Assembly (NCBI GenBank): GCA_002428015.1
Contig: DIZW01000116.1
Span: forward strand, 2,867 to 66,866
Reading direction: 5' to 3'
DNA length: 64,000 nt
Origin: Oxalobacteraceae bacterium UBA6018
Lineage (GTDB): Bacteria > Pseudomonadota > Gammaproteobacteria > Burkholderiales > Burkholderiaceae_D
Made by a program: the position numbers and the translations under genes. Numbering within the stretch: the first letter of the stretch is position 1; the number at the start of each line of letters is the position of its first letter. Of this stretch, positions 16,304 to 27,356 are shown piece after piece. Under the pieces are notes generated by a model, which worked only from the letters and a program-made list of their open reading frames with translations, was not told the DNA's origin and did not search any database.

Positions 16304-18859
16304 ATGAATAAGCGCAGAAAACTTCTCAAACAGTTAGCCGCGTCGATTCCCGTATGGACTTTGACCAGGCATGGCTATGCCGCCGACAAGAACATCCCGC
16401 CAGACTTCCCCCGTGGGCGAATTCTCGGCGCGGTGAACGACGTGCAAAAGACCGAGGCCGGGATCGAATGTCGGATTGATCATGCGCTCGTGCGCATCAG
16501 CTTTATAACGGACCAGATTGTCCGGATCACCGCCACGCAAAATCGGAACTGGTCAAAGTCGCCAAGTTTGATGCGCGTCGACATCACGGACAAGCCTGGG
16601 GAAATCCACACCGGCGATGATGGCAGGACGTATGTGCTTCGTTCGCCCAAGATGAGCGTGAAACTCGATCGCACAACCGGCGCCATATCGTTCTGGGGAG
16701 CGGATGGGAATCTTCTGCTGGAAGAAGCGGGCCAGGTGTCGCCGCGCGAGTTCGAGAAAGTATCCATCGTCAAGTCCTTGCCCGATCCAGCGACGGTGAA
16801 GACTGTCAAAACGGTCGACGGCGAGCGGCAGGTTGCCGATGCCTACGCGCAGAAAATTGAGCGCGACGCATGGACGGCAACGGTTCGATTCACGCTGCGC
16901 GATAATGAAGCGCTCTACGGGCTTGGCTTCGACGAGACCGACGAGTTGAACCTTCGGGGCAAGCGCAAGCGGCTCTATCAGCACAACCTGCGGGTTGTCG
17001 TGCCTTTCGTGGTCTCGACACGCGGATACGGCCTGCTTTTCGATACCTACAGTGTGCTCACATACGCCGATGGCAAGGAGGGAGCGTCGTTTACCAGCGA
17101 TGCGGTGGACGATCTCGACTATTACTTTGTCCTTGGTCCTTCCATGGACGGCGCGATCGCCGGTTATCGTCGCTTGACGGGGGCCGCCAGCATGTTGCCA
17201 AAATGGGCTTTCGGCTACATGCAATCGAAGGAGCGTTACCTCACGCAGGACGAAGTGATTGATACGACAAAGCAGTTCCGCGACCGGAACATCCCCCTCG
17301 ATGTGATCGTCCAGGATTGGAATTACTGGACGCCGAATCGCTGGGGCAGCTTTGTTCCCGATGCGACGAGATACCCGGATATCGCGGCAATGACGAACGC
17401 GGTTCATGACATGAACGCGCGGGTGATGATTTCGATCTGGCCAAATCCGAGTCCGCTCGATCCGCCGGGCAGGGCATTCAAGGAACATGGCTACACACTC
17501 GCGGGCACCGACTACGTCGACTTCTTCCAGCGCAAGGCCGGCGATCTGTATTTCGACAATATCTGGCGCTATCTTGGACGCCATGGAATAGACGCCTGGT
17601 GGTGTGATTCGACCGAGCCGGCGGTGGCGGATTGGGCGGGCAGCAAGCGTGCGCAGAATGCCGACGACGTCAATATACAGGCCTTGTCCAAGCTAATGGA
17701 TGCACAATTCCTGAACGCTTATGCACTGGTCGATTCGCAGAGTCTTTACCGCAACTGGCGCGAGCGTGTGCCAAACAGGCGGCTGGTCAATCTGACGCGC
17801 TCCGGGTATGCGGGCAGTCAGGCGGTGGGCGCGGTGGTGTGGACCGGCGACATTTCCGCCAAGTGGTCGGTGCTGGCGCAGCAGGTGGTTGCGCTTCAGC
17901 GTTTCAGCGCATCCGGCGCGCCTTACGTAAGCTTCGACATTGGCGCCTTTTTCGTGAAGCGCAAGGACAGCTGGTTCTGGAATGGCGACTATGACGGCGG
18001 CGTGGACGACTTGGGTTATCGCGAGCTTTATACGCGCTGGCTTCAATTAGGCGTGTTTCTTCCGCTGTTCCGTAGTCATGGCACGGATACTCCTCGTGAA
18101 CCATGGCATTTCGGTAAGCCCGGCACGCCTTTCTACGATGCCATTCTCGAGTCTATTCGTTTGCGATACCGGCTCCTGCCGCATATTTATTCGCTGGCGG
18201 GACTGGTTTGCCTGGAGGGCGCGTCATTCATCCGTCCAGTGGCGTTCGCTTTTCCGGACGATCGTCGGACTCACGATCTGAAAACGCAGATGCTGTTTGG
18301 CGACAGCGTGATGGTCAGTCCCGTGCTCGCGCCGATGTACTACGCGGCGCGGTCGGCGCCAATTGACATGGCGGCCAGGACGCGCGAGGTCTATTTGCCG
18401 AAAGGGATATGGATCGACTTTTGGACCGGCCAGGCGCTCGGCGGAGGCAAAACGATCGCCGCGGACGCACCCCTCGCGCGCATGCCGATTCATGTACGGG
18501 CTGGCAGCGTGATTCCGATGGGGCCGGTCATGCAGTACGCATCGGAAATTGTCGACGCGCCGATCGAGCTGCGGGTGTATCCCGGTGCCGATGGCGAATA
18601 CACCTACTACGAAGACGCTGGCGACGGATGGGGGTATGAGCGCGGCGAGTACGCCTTGACGCCTATGCGTTGGGATGACGCGTCGAAGAAACTGACGATC
18701 GGCTCGCGCAAGGGTGGTTTCCCGGGGATGAAGCAACAGCGCCAATTCCAGGTCGTGGTGGTCGATACCAGCGCCGGCCGTGGCCTTGACCACGCCAACC
18801 AGGCGACCGATCTTGTCGTCTACGATGGCCGCGCGGCGACGTTTGTCAGCAGGCGATAA
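16304..18859 (+). CDS. Secreted glycoside hydrolase family 31 enzyme (alpha-glucosidase/alpha-xylosidase type)
   Basis: 851 residues. The N-terminus RRKLLKQLAASIPVW is a Tat-like signal ahead of an Ala cleavage region. A galactose-mutarotase-like N-terminal domain (about 30-290) precedes the GH31 barrel. D435 in DAWWCDSTEP is at the nucleophile position and D516 in VWTGDISAKW at the acid/base position; VIVQDWNYW and SHGTDTPREPW are further GH31 blocks. Beta-sandwich domains follow (IHVRAGSVIPMGP, DGEYTYYEDAGDG). It would release alpha-linked glucose or xylose from an oligosaccharide outside the cytoplasm. Codon use is more relaxed and GC lower (about 57% in a sampled line) than in neighbouring operons, suggesting transfer. 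It stands alone with no transporter beside it. Confidence 0.9.
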   Translation: MNKRRKLLKQLAASIPVWTLTRHGYAADKNIPPDFPRGRILGAVNDVQKTEAGIECRIDHALVRISFITDQIVRITATQNRNWSKSPSLMRVDITDKPGEIHTGDDGRTYVLRSPKMSVKLDRTTGAISFWGADGNLLLEEAGQVSPREFEKVSIVKSLPDPATVKTVKTVDGERQVADAYAQKIERDAWTATVRFTLRDNEALYGLGFDETDELNLRGKRKRLYQHNLRVVVPFVVSTRGYGLLFDTYSVLTYADGKEGASFTSDAVDDLDYYFVLGPSMDGAIAGYRRLTGAASMLPKWAFGYMQSKERYLTQDEVIDTTKQFRDRNIPLDVIVQDWNYWTPNRWGSFVPDATRYPDIAAMTNAVHDMNARVMISIWPNPSPLDPPGRAFKEHGYTLAGTDYVDFFQRKAGDLYFDNIWRYLGRHGIDAWWCDSTEPAVADWAGSKRAQNADDVNIQALSKLMDAQFLNAYALVDSQSLYRNWRERVPNRRLVNLTRSGYAGSQAVGAVVWTGDISAKWSVLAQQVVALQRFSASGAPYVSFDIGAFFVKRKDSWFWNGDYDGGVDDLGYRELYTRWLQLGVFLPLFRSHGTDTPREPWHFGKPGTPFYDAILESIRLRYRLLPHIYSLAGLVCLEGASFIRPVAFAFPDDRRTHDLKTQMLFGDSVMVSPVLAPMYYAARSAPIDMAARTREVYLPKGIWIDFWTGQALGGGKTIAADAPLARMPIHVRAGSVIPMGPVMQYASEIVDAPIELRVYPGADGEYTYYEDAGDGWGYERGEYALTPMRWDDASKKLTIGSRKGGFPGMKQQRQFQVVVVDTSAGRGLDHANQATDLVVYDGRAATFVSRR

Positions 18860-19028
18860 TGTCGGGCGATGCTAGTTCGAAGGCGCAGGAGTGACCGCCG
18901 CGTGTCGCCGCGCGCCGCCTTTCGTGCGACTGCCGTGGTCACGTTTTCGCGACCGCATGCCGTCTAAAGATCGGGACCGATGGACAGGCTTGCTAAAGTG
19001 GACGCCACATGCCTTGGCGGCAGCGCAT

Positions 19029-19520
19029 TTAAGCCGACGTTGAAATCGACGCGATGATGCCCTGATTGTATGAATCACCCACCACGGTGCCGGCGAGCCC
19101 AGGGTTGGTCTTGAGAATGCTGGCGAAGCTGTCGTTCACATTGACGGTGGGCGACTGCAGCCCGCCGGCCACGGTGTAGAGGCTGGGCGTGGTAGCCGGC
19201 GCCGACAAGGATCCCAACACGGCCTGGTCCGTGCTCGCTTGCGCCTGTGCCGCCGAGGTGGCGGCGCTCGCCGTCGCGGACACGCTCGCGTCCGTGCCAG
19301 CCTGCACCAGCGAATTGAGCAATCCCGCAGCGTCGTAGGTATAGCTGGTGCTGCCGGCGCCGCCGATGGTGGCGATGACGCCCGCGTCGGACGAAAGCGA
19401 TACCGCCGTCGCCGACAGCCCCGCGCTCGATGTTCTGCTCACCGTGGACCCGGTCGGGCTGGCCGCAGGGTAGGTGCTTGTGCTCGTGCCGACAGGCGAT
19501 TGTCCGGAAATCGAAGTCAT
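19029..19520 (-). CDS. Hypothetical Ser/Ala/Thr-rich protein
   Basis: 163 residues from an ATG preceded by GGAG on the minus strand. It starts MTSISGQSPVGTSTST and is rich in Ser, Ala, Thr and Gly with few charged residues; no signal peptide, membrane helix or known domain is visible. The C-terminal part, SLYTVAGGLQSPTVNVNDSF and onward to GIIASISTSA, looks less repetitive and may be folded. A longer upstream extension is possible but has no better start. Function unknown. Confidence 0.55.
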   Translation of the reverse strand: MTSISGQSPVGTSTSTYPAASPTGSTVSRTSSAGLSATAVSLSSDAGVIATIGGAGSTSYTYDAAGLLNSLVQAGTDASVSATASAATSAAQAQASTDQAVLGSLSAPATTPSLYTVAGGLQSPTVNVNDSFASILKTNPGLAGTVVGDSYNQGIIASISTSA

Positions 19521-20133
19521 TTTGTTCGCTCCAGTCTTGAAAAATCGCGTTGAACGGACACCGTGTGAAGCGTGCGAGGCGCGTGTCCGGAACCGCCAGG
19601 CTAGTCTGATTCTGTTCCGATTGGTAACAAGAAGCAAGCGCAATCGTGCGGCGCTGCCTTTTTGCCAATTTTACTCGACCGACCCAGAAGCGACCGGGCC
19701 GTTGCGGCCTAGCAATCCAAATTGGCGCGACCGCGCTGCCGCGTGCAGCGCTATCGAGGCGCGTTGGCGCCTGCAGTTTTCCCCAGATCGCGCACGAGAT
19801 GTCAGGACATACTGGCCCAGTCCCTTGTTGCGAAACCGCTCGCCTTGGCGGCGTTGTAGCTAGCTTCCGAGCTGTATCCGGTGACTTGTAAGCCAGTGTA
19901 CTGTCCAGCGGCGCGGTCGTGCGTCACTGAGATGACGCGCTACTGGCAACTGTCGGGCGCGCGTTCGAAGCGGCACGTCAGGCGCAGATTGCCGCCGCTC
20001 TCGCTTCGCTCGACCATTTTGTAGGGAACTGATCGGAATTGGCTGCCGGTACACCATGGTTCAACCGCTGCTGACGCGGCAGAGTGAAAAGCTGGAGGTT
20101 TGATGCGTGGGGGACTAAGCTGATTTAGGCAAT
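19521..20133. other. 613-base intergenic region before tRNA-Arg
   Basis: No gene is recognised here. It contains the upstream region of the minus-strand hypothetical gene and then moderately AT-rich sequence up to the tRNA 3' end. No copy of the tRNA 3' end that would mark an attachment site was noticed. Confidence 0.5.
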
Positions 20134-20208
20134 TGGTCCCTCCGACTGGAATCGAACCAGTATCCCACGCTTAGGAGGCATGTGCACTATCCATTGTGCT
20201 ACGGAGAG
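20134..20208 (-). tRNA. tRNA-Arg (anticodon CCT)
   Basis: On the minus strand the 75 bases fold as a full cloverleaf. The acceptor is CTCTCCG with CGGAGGG, the D stem GCAC/GTGC, the anticodon stem CATGC/GCGTG around loop CTCCTAA, the T arm ACTGG-TTCGATT-CCAGT, then discriminator A and an encoded CCA. Anticodon CCT reads AGG (Arg). One U-G pair lies in the acceptor stem. Confidence 0.95.
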
Positions 20209-20377
20209 GACGCTTGATCCGGCGAGCGGGCTGCGCGTGGCGCACCGGTATCGTGGATCGAGCGCAATTATAGCCGAGGTGGGGGCGGAACTAACAGCGC
20301 CGGCCCGTCTATCGGTACAATGACGTCCTTCATTCATTTATGCGACCGGTTTTGCTGGTCCGACCCCTCTCGATACT

Positions 20378-22276
<1,899 letters not shown>

Positions 22277-22408
22277 CATATGGGAACCTCGAAAAAACTA
22301 CTGCGCGTCGAAATTTTAGCCCTGCGATGCTCGCCGTACCTCCGTACGGCTGCGCGTCTCGGACGAAACTTTTCGGCGCTCGCCACGGTTTTTCGAGGTT
22401 CCCATATG
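22277..22408. repeat. 132-bp palindromic element after uup
   Basis: A perfect 20-bp inverted repeat begins directly after the uup stop: 22277-22296 (catatgggaacctcgaaaaa) and its complement at 22389-22408. The 92 bases between the arms also pair partly with each other (cgtcgaaatttt-like against acgaaactttt-like blocks) and hold a tight central hairpin, gccgtac-ctcc-gtacggc. The whole unit is a long imperfect palindrome. It may be a dispersed palindromic repeat or act as a bidirectional terminator between uup and the next gene. Confidence 0.8.
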
Positions 22409-22458
22409 TAAATCTCGTAACAAAACGTAATCAGGCGGCCCGCCTGCGATGGAGCCTC

Positions 22459-23169
22459 ATGTCGGACCAACACCAGCCGAGCAACCCAGCGGCGGCCGCC
22501 GCCCCCCTGTTTAACCGCGCCGCCTGGGCGCGGATCCTGCCTTTCCTCGCTTACCTGTTCTTCATCGTCGTCGTCGACGGCCTGACCCGGCTCGGCGTGG
22601 ACGCGCAATCGCTGCGCTGGCTGTATGCGCTCAAGGTCGGCGTGGTACTGCTGATGCTGGTCATATTCTGGCGCCACTACACGGAACTCCACAGCACACG
22701 TCCCACTCCGATAGGGATAGCGATCGCGCTGGCGGCCGGGGTGGCCGTGTTCTACCTGTGGATAGGGCTGAACGCGGGCTGGATGGTCGTCGGGTCGCCG
22801 GCCGGCTTCGACCCCCGTACGGCCGGCCAGATCGACTGGGCGCTGGTGGTGGTGCGCATCGGCGGGGCGGCCCTGGTGGTGCCCGTGATGGAGGAATTGT
22901 TCTGGCGCTCCTTCCTGATGCGCTGGATCGACGATATCGATTTTGAACGGATCGACCCGCGCAAGGTGAAGGCCCTGAGCGTGGCGATCGCCGCGGTGTT
23001 GTTTGGTTTCGAGCACAATCAGTGGCTGGCAGGCATCGTCGCCGGTCTAGCTTACAGCGTGCTTTATATGCGTCAGCGCAACTTATGGTCGGCAATCCTG
23101 GCGCATGCCGTAACAAACGGGGTGCTCGGTGTGTGGATCGTGCGCTGTGCTATGTGGACATACTGGTAA
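22459..23169 (+). CDS. CPBP-family (CAAX-protease-like) membrane protein, exosortase-locus type
   Basis: 236 residues, mostly hydrophobic, with about six to seven membrane segments. The three CPBP metalloprotease motifs are intact: EE145-146 and R150 in MEELFWRSFL, H186 in LFGFEHNQW, and H216/N220 in LAHAVTNG. The start follows GGAG at 22451-22454. Its sequence pattern and position at the head of an exosortase/exopolysaccharide locus fit the CAAX-protease-related family recurrent in PEP-CTERM loci (TIGR03008 type). The substrate is unknown. Confidence 0.85.
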   Translation: MSDQHQPSNPAAAAAPLFNRAAWARILPFLAYLFFIVVVDGLTRLGVDAQSLRWLYALKVGVVLLMLVIFWRHYTELHSTRPTPIGIAIALAAGVAVFYLWIGLNAGWMVVGSPAGFDPRTAGQIDWALVVVRIGGAALVVPVMEELFWRSFLMRWIDDIDFERIDPRKVKALSVAIAAVLFGFEHNQWLAGIVAGLAYSVLYMRQRNLWSAILAHAVTNGVLGVWIVRCAMWTYW

Positions 23170-23212
23170 TATTTCCATCACTCAGTGAACGCCTTTCCAA
23201 AGACTAAGAACA

Positions 23213-24490
23213 ATGCCGAACTCCATGCCTACCTTTTTGCGCGGCCGTGGCCGCCCCCCGGCGTCTGTTGCCGGGCCCGTCCCCGCCCGTCCCGCGGCAC
23301 GCCTGCCGCGCCTGCTGCCGCTGGCTGTCGTGCTCGCCGCAGTGGGTGCCACGCCGGTCCACGCGGGCCCGTCCGACGCCTTGCATGTCTACGCGGGCCT
23401 CGGTTATTTTCACGACGATAACCTGTTCCGCCTGCCCGACGACGCGCCCGGCTACGACAACCAGCGCGGCGATTCGGCCCGCACCGGCGAATTCGGCCTG
23501 TTTTTCGACAAGACCTACAGCCGCCAGAAAGTGTTCTTGCAGGCCAAGCGTTCCAAGGTCAAGTTCGACCATTTCAAGCAGCTCGACTACGACGGCAAGG
23601 ATTACCTGGGCCGGCTGAACTGGGAGATCGGCAACCACCTGTCGGGCAGCGTGGGCGCCAGCTACACCCAGATGCTGGCGCCGTACACCGATCTGCGCAG
23701 CCGCGAGCGCAACCTGCGCGTGCAGAAGCGCGAATTCTTCGACGGCGCCTGGCGCTTGCATCCGAGCTGGCAGCTGCGCGCCGGCGCCACGCGCGACAAA
23801 TACACCTACGAACTGAGCGCCCAGCGCATCAACGACCGCATCGAGGACGCCTACGAGGCCGGCGTCGACTACCTGCCCAAGAGCGGCAGCAGCGTCGGCC
23901 TGCAGGCGCGCCACATCAAGGGCGACTACCTGAACAACCGCGTCATCAACGGCATCGCGCTCAACGAGAACTACACCCAGGACGAGCTCAAGGCCAAGGT
24001 CGACTGGCACGTCACCCAGATCAGCTCGGTGCAGGTGCTGGCCGGCTACGCCAAGCGCAAGCACGAAGGGCAGGGCTCGGCGCGCGACACCAGCGGCTTC
24101 AACGGCCGCGTCACCGTCAACAGCCAGCCGCGCGTCAAGCTGCACCTGAACGCGGCTGCGTGGCGCGAGTTCACGCCGGTCGAGAGTAATATCGTGACCT
24201 ACGCCTTGAGCCGCGGCGCCAGCGCCGGGGCGACCTGGGACGCGACCGCCAAGATCCGGGTCGACGCGGCCGTCACGCGCGAGCGGCGCTCGTTCGAGAG
24301 CCGCCTCGTGCTCAGCGCGGCCGACCTGTCGGACACGATCAGCCGCACCACGCTGAACGCGACTTGGTCGCCGCGCCCGACGATCCAGGTCAGCACCGGA
24401 CTGGCGCATGAAAGCCGCACCGGGTCCATCCTGGGCAGCGGCAGCTACAAGGCGAACACGCTATCGCTTAACGCCAATGCGCAGTTCTAA
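23213..24490 (+). CDS. epsL: Outer-membrane beta-barrel protein EpsL (XrtB exopolysaccharide locus)
   Basis: 425 residues. A basic N-terminus and hydrophobic stretch end at a VHA cleavage site (about 50). The mature part is a run of alternating beta-strands starting LHVYAGLGYFHDDNLFRLPD and ending with the aromatic-terminated ...LNANAQF, typical of an outer-membrane barrel. It fits EpsL of exosortase-B loci, thought to act in polymer passage across the outer membrane. Gene order (next to the priming transferase) supports this. Confidence 0.85.
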   Translation: MPNSMPTFLRGRGRPPASVAGPVPARPAARLPRLLPLAVVLAAVGATPVHAGPSDALHVYAGLGYFHDDNLFRLPDDAPGYDNQRGDSARTGEFGLFFDKTYSRQKVFLQAKRSKVKFDHFKQLDYDGKDYLGRLNWEIGNHLSGSVGASYTQMLAPYTDLRSRERNLRVQKREFFDGAWRLHPSWQLRAGATRDKYTYELSAQRINDRIEDAYEAGVDYLPKSGSSVGLQARHIKGDYLNNRVINGIALNENYTQDELKAKVDWHVTQISSVQVLAGYAKRKHEGQGSARDTSGFNGRVTVNSQPRVKLHLNAAAWREFTPVESNIVTYALSRGASAGATWDATAKIRVDAAVTRERRSFESRLVLSAADLSDTISRTTLNATWSPRPTIQVSTGLAHESRTGSILGSGSYKANTLSLNANAQF

Positions 24491-24498
24491 AGGTGAAC

Positions 24499-25881
24499 AT
24501 GACGGTCAATGACATTCCCTTAATCTCCTTTTTTCAGCGTGTACTCGACCCTCTGATCATCATGGGGACGCTGTACCTGGCGTCGCTGTTGTTCCAGGAG
24601 CCGTTTACCGGCTACCTGCTGGTGTTGATGATCCTGGCGTTTTTCGTGTCCTCGGCGGTGTACCAGCACGTCGACCCCTACCGCACCTGGCGCAGCGGAC
24701 GCATGCTCGCCTACGCGCGCGACACCGTGTTCGGCTGGGGCCTGACGGTGGCCGTGCTGCTGTTCCTGGGCTCGGCCAGCGGGCTGTCCTACTATTACGA
24801 CCACCAGGTCGTGCTGGCCTGGTTCGTGGCCGTGCCGATCCTCATGCTGGTGAGCCATATCGCGGTGCGCCGCGCCTCCCTTGGTGGCGGCAAGAAGTCG
24901 GAGGTGCGCTCGGCCGTGATCGTCGGCGCCAACGACGTGGGCTTGAAATTCGCCGGCGTGTGCGAGCGCCAGAAGAACCTGTTCATGCAGGTGCAGGGCT
25001 ATTTCGACGACCGCACCGACGACCGCCATCCGCTCAACCTGCGCCAGCCGGTGCTGGGCAAGATGGGCGAGATCGCCAGCTATGTGCGCGAGCACAACAC
25101 CAAGATGATCTTCATCAGCCAGCCGATCTCGGCCCAGCCGCGCATCCGCAAGCTGCTCGACGAGTTGCAGGACACCACGGCCTCGGTCTACTTTTTGCCG
25201 GACATCTACATCTTCGACCTGATGCAGGCGCGCTTCGACAACGTGGGCGGCATGCCCGTGATCGCCATCTGCGAGACCCCGTTCATGGGCCTGAACAGCA
25301 TGGTCAAGCGCTCCAGCGACATCGTGATCGGGCTGGCGATCCTGCTGATGCTGTTGCCGGTGATGCTGGTGATCGGCCTGGCCGTCAAGTTCAGTTCGCC
25401 GGGACCGGTGATCTTCCGCCAGCGCCGCTACGGCCTGTACGGCGAGGAAATCATCGTCTACAAGTTCCGCTCCATGACGGCCACCGACGACGGCGGCACC
25501 ATCGTCCAGGCCCGCAAGAACGACCAGCGCGTCACCCGCGTGGGCGCCTTCCTGCGCCGCAGCTCGCTCGACGAGCTGCCGCAGTTCATCAACGTACTGC
25601 AGGGACGCATGAGCATCGTGGGGCCGCGCCCGCACGCGGTGGCCCACAACGAGCAGTACCGCAAGCTGATCAAGGGCTACATGCTGCGCCACAAGGTCAA
25701 GCCGGGCATCACCGGCTGGGCCCAGGTCAACGGCATGCGCGGCGAGACCGAGACGCTGGACAAGATGGAGGCGCGCATCCAGTACGACCTGGACTACCTG
25801 CGCAGCTGGTCGCTGTGGCTGGACCTGTACATCATCGTCAAGACCGTCAAGGTGGTGATGACGCGCGAGAATGCCCACTGA
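24499..25881 (+). CDS. Undecaprenyl-phosphate sugar phosphotransferase (priming transferase)
   Basis: 460 residues. Four N-terminal membrane helices, then a nucleotide-binding-like middle region (SAVIVGANDVGLKFAG), one more helix (about 275-300) and the catalytic bacterial sugar transferase domain: VIFRQRRYGLYGEEI, YKFRSMT, RRSSLDELPQFINVLQGRMS, VGPRP and KPGITGWAQVNG. It transfers a sugar-1-phosphate, probably glucose-1-phosphate, to undecaprenyl phosphate to start the repeat unit. ATG at 24499 is preferred to the GTG two codons earlier because AAGGTG is spaced for it. Confidence 0.92.
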   Translation: MTVNDIPLISFFQRVLDPLIIMGTLYLASLLFQEPFTGYLLVLMILAFFVSSAVYQHVDPYRTWRSGRMLAYARDTVFGWGLTVAVLLFLGSASGLSYYYDHQVVLAWFVAVPILMLVSHIAVRRASLGGGKKSEVRSAVIVGANDVGLKFAGVCERQKNLFMQVQGYFDDRTDDRHPLNLRQPVLGKMGEIASYVREHNTKMIFISQPISAQPRIRKLLDELQDTTASVYFLPDIYIFDLMQARFDNVGGMPVIAICETPFMGLNSMVKRSSDIVIGLAILLMLLPVMLVIGLAVKFSSPGPVIFRQRRYGLYGEEIIVYKFRSMTATDDGGTIVQARKNDQRVTRVGAFLRRSSLDELPQFINVLQGRMSIVGPRPHAVAHNEQYRKLIKGYMLRHKVKPGITGWAQVNGMRGETETLDKMEARIQYDLDYLRSWSLWLDLYIIVKTVKVVMTRENAH

Positions 25882-26151
25882 ACCCGCACCAAGCGCCCGC
25901 ATGCGCCCGCTGAACGCCCACCACGCGTTCCCCGAGCGCCCACCCGGCGCCCGCTGTGCGACTACGCAACGCTCCCGCGAGACGACTCGGCGCCCGCCAA
26001 GTCCATTGCGCACCCATTCAGCGGCGAGTAAGCGCCTGCTTGGCGCCAGTGACACGGCCTGCGGCGCCGGCGGCCCGCCCGCTTGGCAATTCCCACGCCC
26101 CCGGCGCGTTCAGCGCGAGAACAGCGGGGCTTTTCCCCCTCTCACATTTAT
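25882..26151. other. Intergenic region with GC-rich short repeats
   Basis: No gene is recognised. The first part is rich in imperfect gcgcccgc/gcgcccac copies; the last part becomes C- and T-rich just before a promoter at 26152. Together with that promoter and leader it forms a 356-base gap before gmd. Confidence 0.5.
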
Positions 26152-26179
26152 TTGCACGGTGGCACCATCGCGTTAGAAT
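26152..26179 (+). promoter_or_regulatory. Sigma-70-type promoter upstream of gmd
   Basis: TTGCAC (26152-26157) and TAGAAT (26174-26179) are 16 bases apart, about 58 bases before the gmd ATG. It would start transcription of the GDP-fucose genes and perhaps read on into the export genes. Confidence 0.55.
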
Positions 26180-26237
26180 GAATTGTTAGGCTGCGCTTGT
26201 TGCGCGGCTATCAATTCGCCGCGGCAAGGAGCCATCG

Positions 26238-27354
26238 ATGAAAAAAGCGTTGATCACCGGGGTGACCGGCCAGGATGGTTCCTACCTGGCCGAGTTCCTG
26301 CTCGAGAAGGGCTACGAGGTGCATGGCATCAAGCGCCGCGCCTCCCAGTTCAATACCGACCGCATCGACCACATCTACCAGGACCCGCACGCGCCCAATC
26401 CGCATTTTTTCCTGCATTACGGGGACCTGTCGGACACCTCCAACCTGACCCGCATCCTGCAGCAGGTCCGTCCCGACGAGGTGTACAACCTGGGCGCGAT
26501 GAGCCACGTGGCGGTGTCCTTCGAGTCGCCCGAGTACACGGCCGACGTGGACGGGGTGGGCACCCTGCGCCTGCTCGAGGCGATCCGCATCGCCGGGCTG
26601 GGCGCGACGACGCGCTTCTACCAGGCCTCCACCTCCGAGCTGTACGGCCTGGTCCAGGAAAGCCCGCAGCGCGAGAGCACGCCGTTCTACCCGCGCAGCC
26701 CCTACGCGGTGGCCAAGCTGTACGCCTACTGGATCACCGTTAATTACCGCGAGGCCTACGGCATGTACGCCTGCAACGGCATCCTGTTCAACCACGAGTC
26801 GCCGCGGCGCGGCGAGACCTTCGTCACGCGCAAGATCACGCGCGCGCTGGCCAATATCGCCCAGGGCCTGGAGCAGCAGCTCTACCTGGGCAACATGGAC
26901 GCGCTGCGCGGACTGGGGCCATGCGCGCGACTACGTCGAGATGCAGTGGCTCATGCTGCAGCAGGACAAGCCGGAGGACTACGTGATCGCCACCGGGGTG
27001 CAGCATTCAGTGCGCCATTTCGTCGAGCTGGCCGCGGCCGAGCTGGGCATCACGATCGCCTGGCAGGGCAGCGGCGTCGACGAGACCGGCGTCATCGCGG
27101 CCATCGAGGGCGACCGGGCCGCTGGCGCGCGCGTGGGCCAGACCATCGTCGCGGTCGACCCCAAGTATTTCCGTCCCACCGAGGTGGAGACCCTGCTGGG
27201 CGACCCGGGCAAGGCCCGCACCCAGCTCGGCTGGGTCCCGCGCACCACCCTGGCCGAACTGGTGCGCGAGATGGTCGCGCACGACCTCGACAAGGCGCGC
27301 CGGCACGCCTTGCTGAAATCCCATGGTTTTGATGTAGCTATTTCACTGGAGTAA
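26238..27354 (+). pseudogene. gmd: GDP-mannose 4,6-dehydratase with a single-base frameshift
   Basis: The product would be about 371 residues, normal for Gmd, converting GDP-mannose to GDP-4-keto-6-deoxymannose. Seen: [17 protein letters not shown] (NAD binding), QASTSELYG, and the catalytic [12 protein letters not shown]. The first frame is clean to about 26909; an extra G at 26910/26911 (cgc-G-gac-tgg) then shifts it. From 26911 the family sequence resumes in the +1 frame ([13 protein letters not shown]) and runs to the stop at 27352-27354. This is either a true inactivating indel or a sequencing/assembly error. The downstream fcl is intact and needs the Gmd product. Confidence 0.85.
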
Positions 27355-27356
27355 TT

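Noticed and set aside
20134..20208. tRNA-Arg as integration site with flanking att repeats
   Set aside because: No duplicate of the tRNA 3' end and no integrase gene were found in the window.
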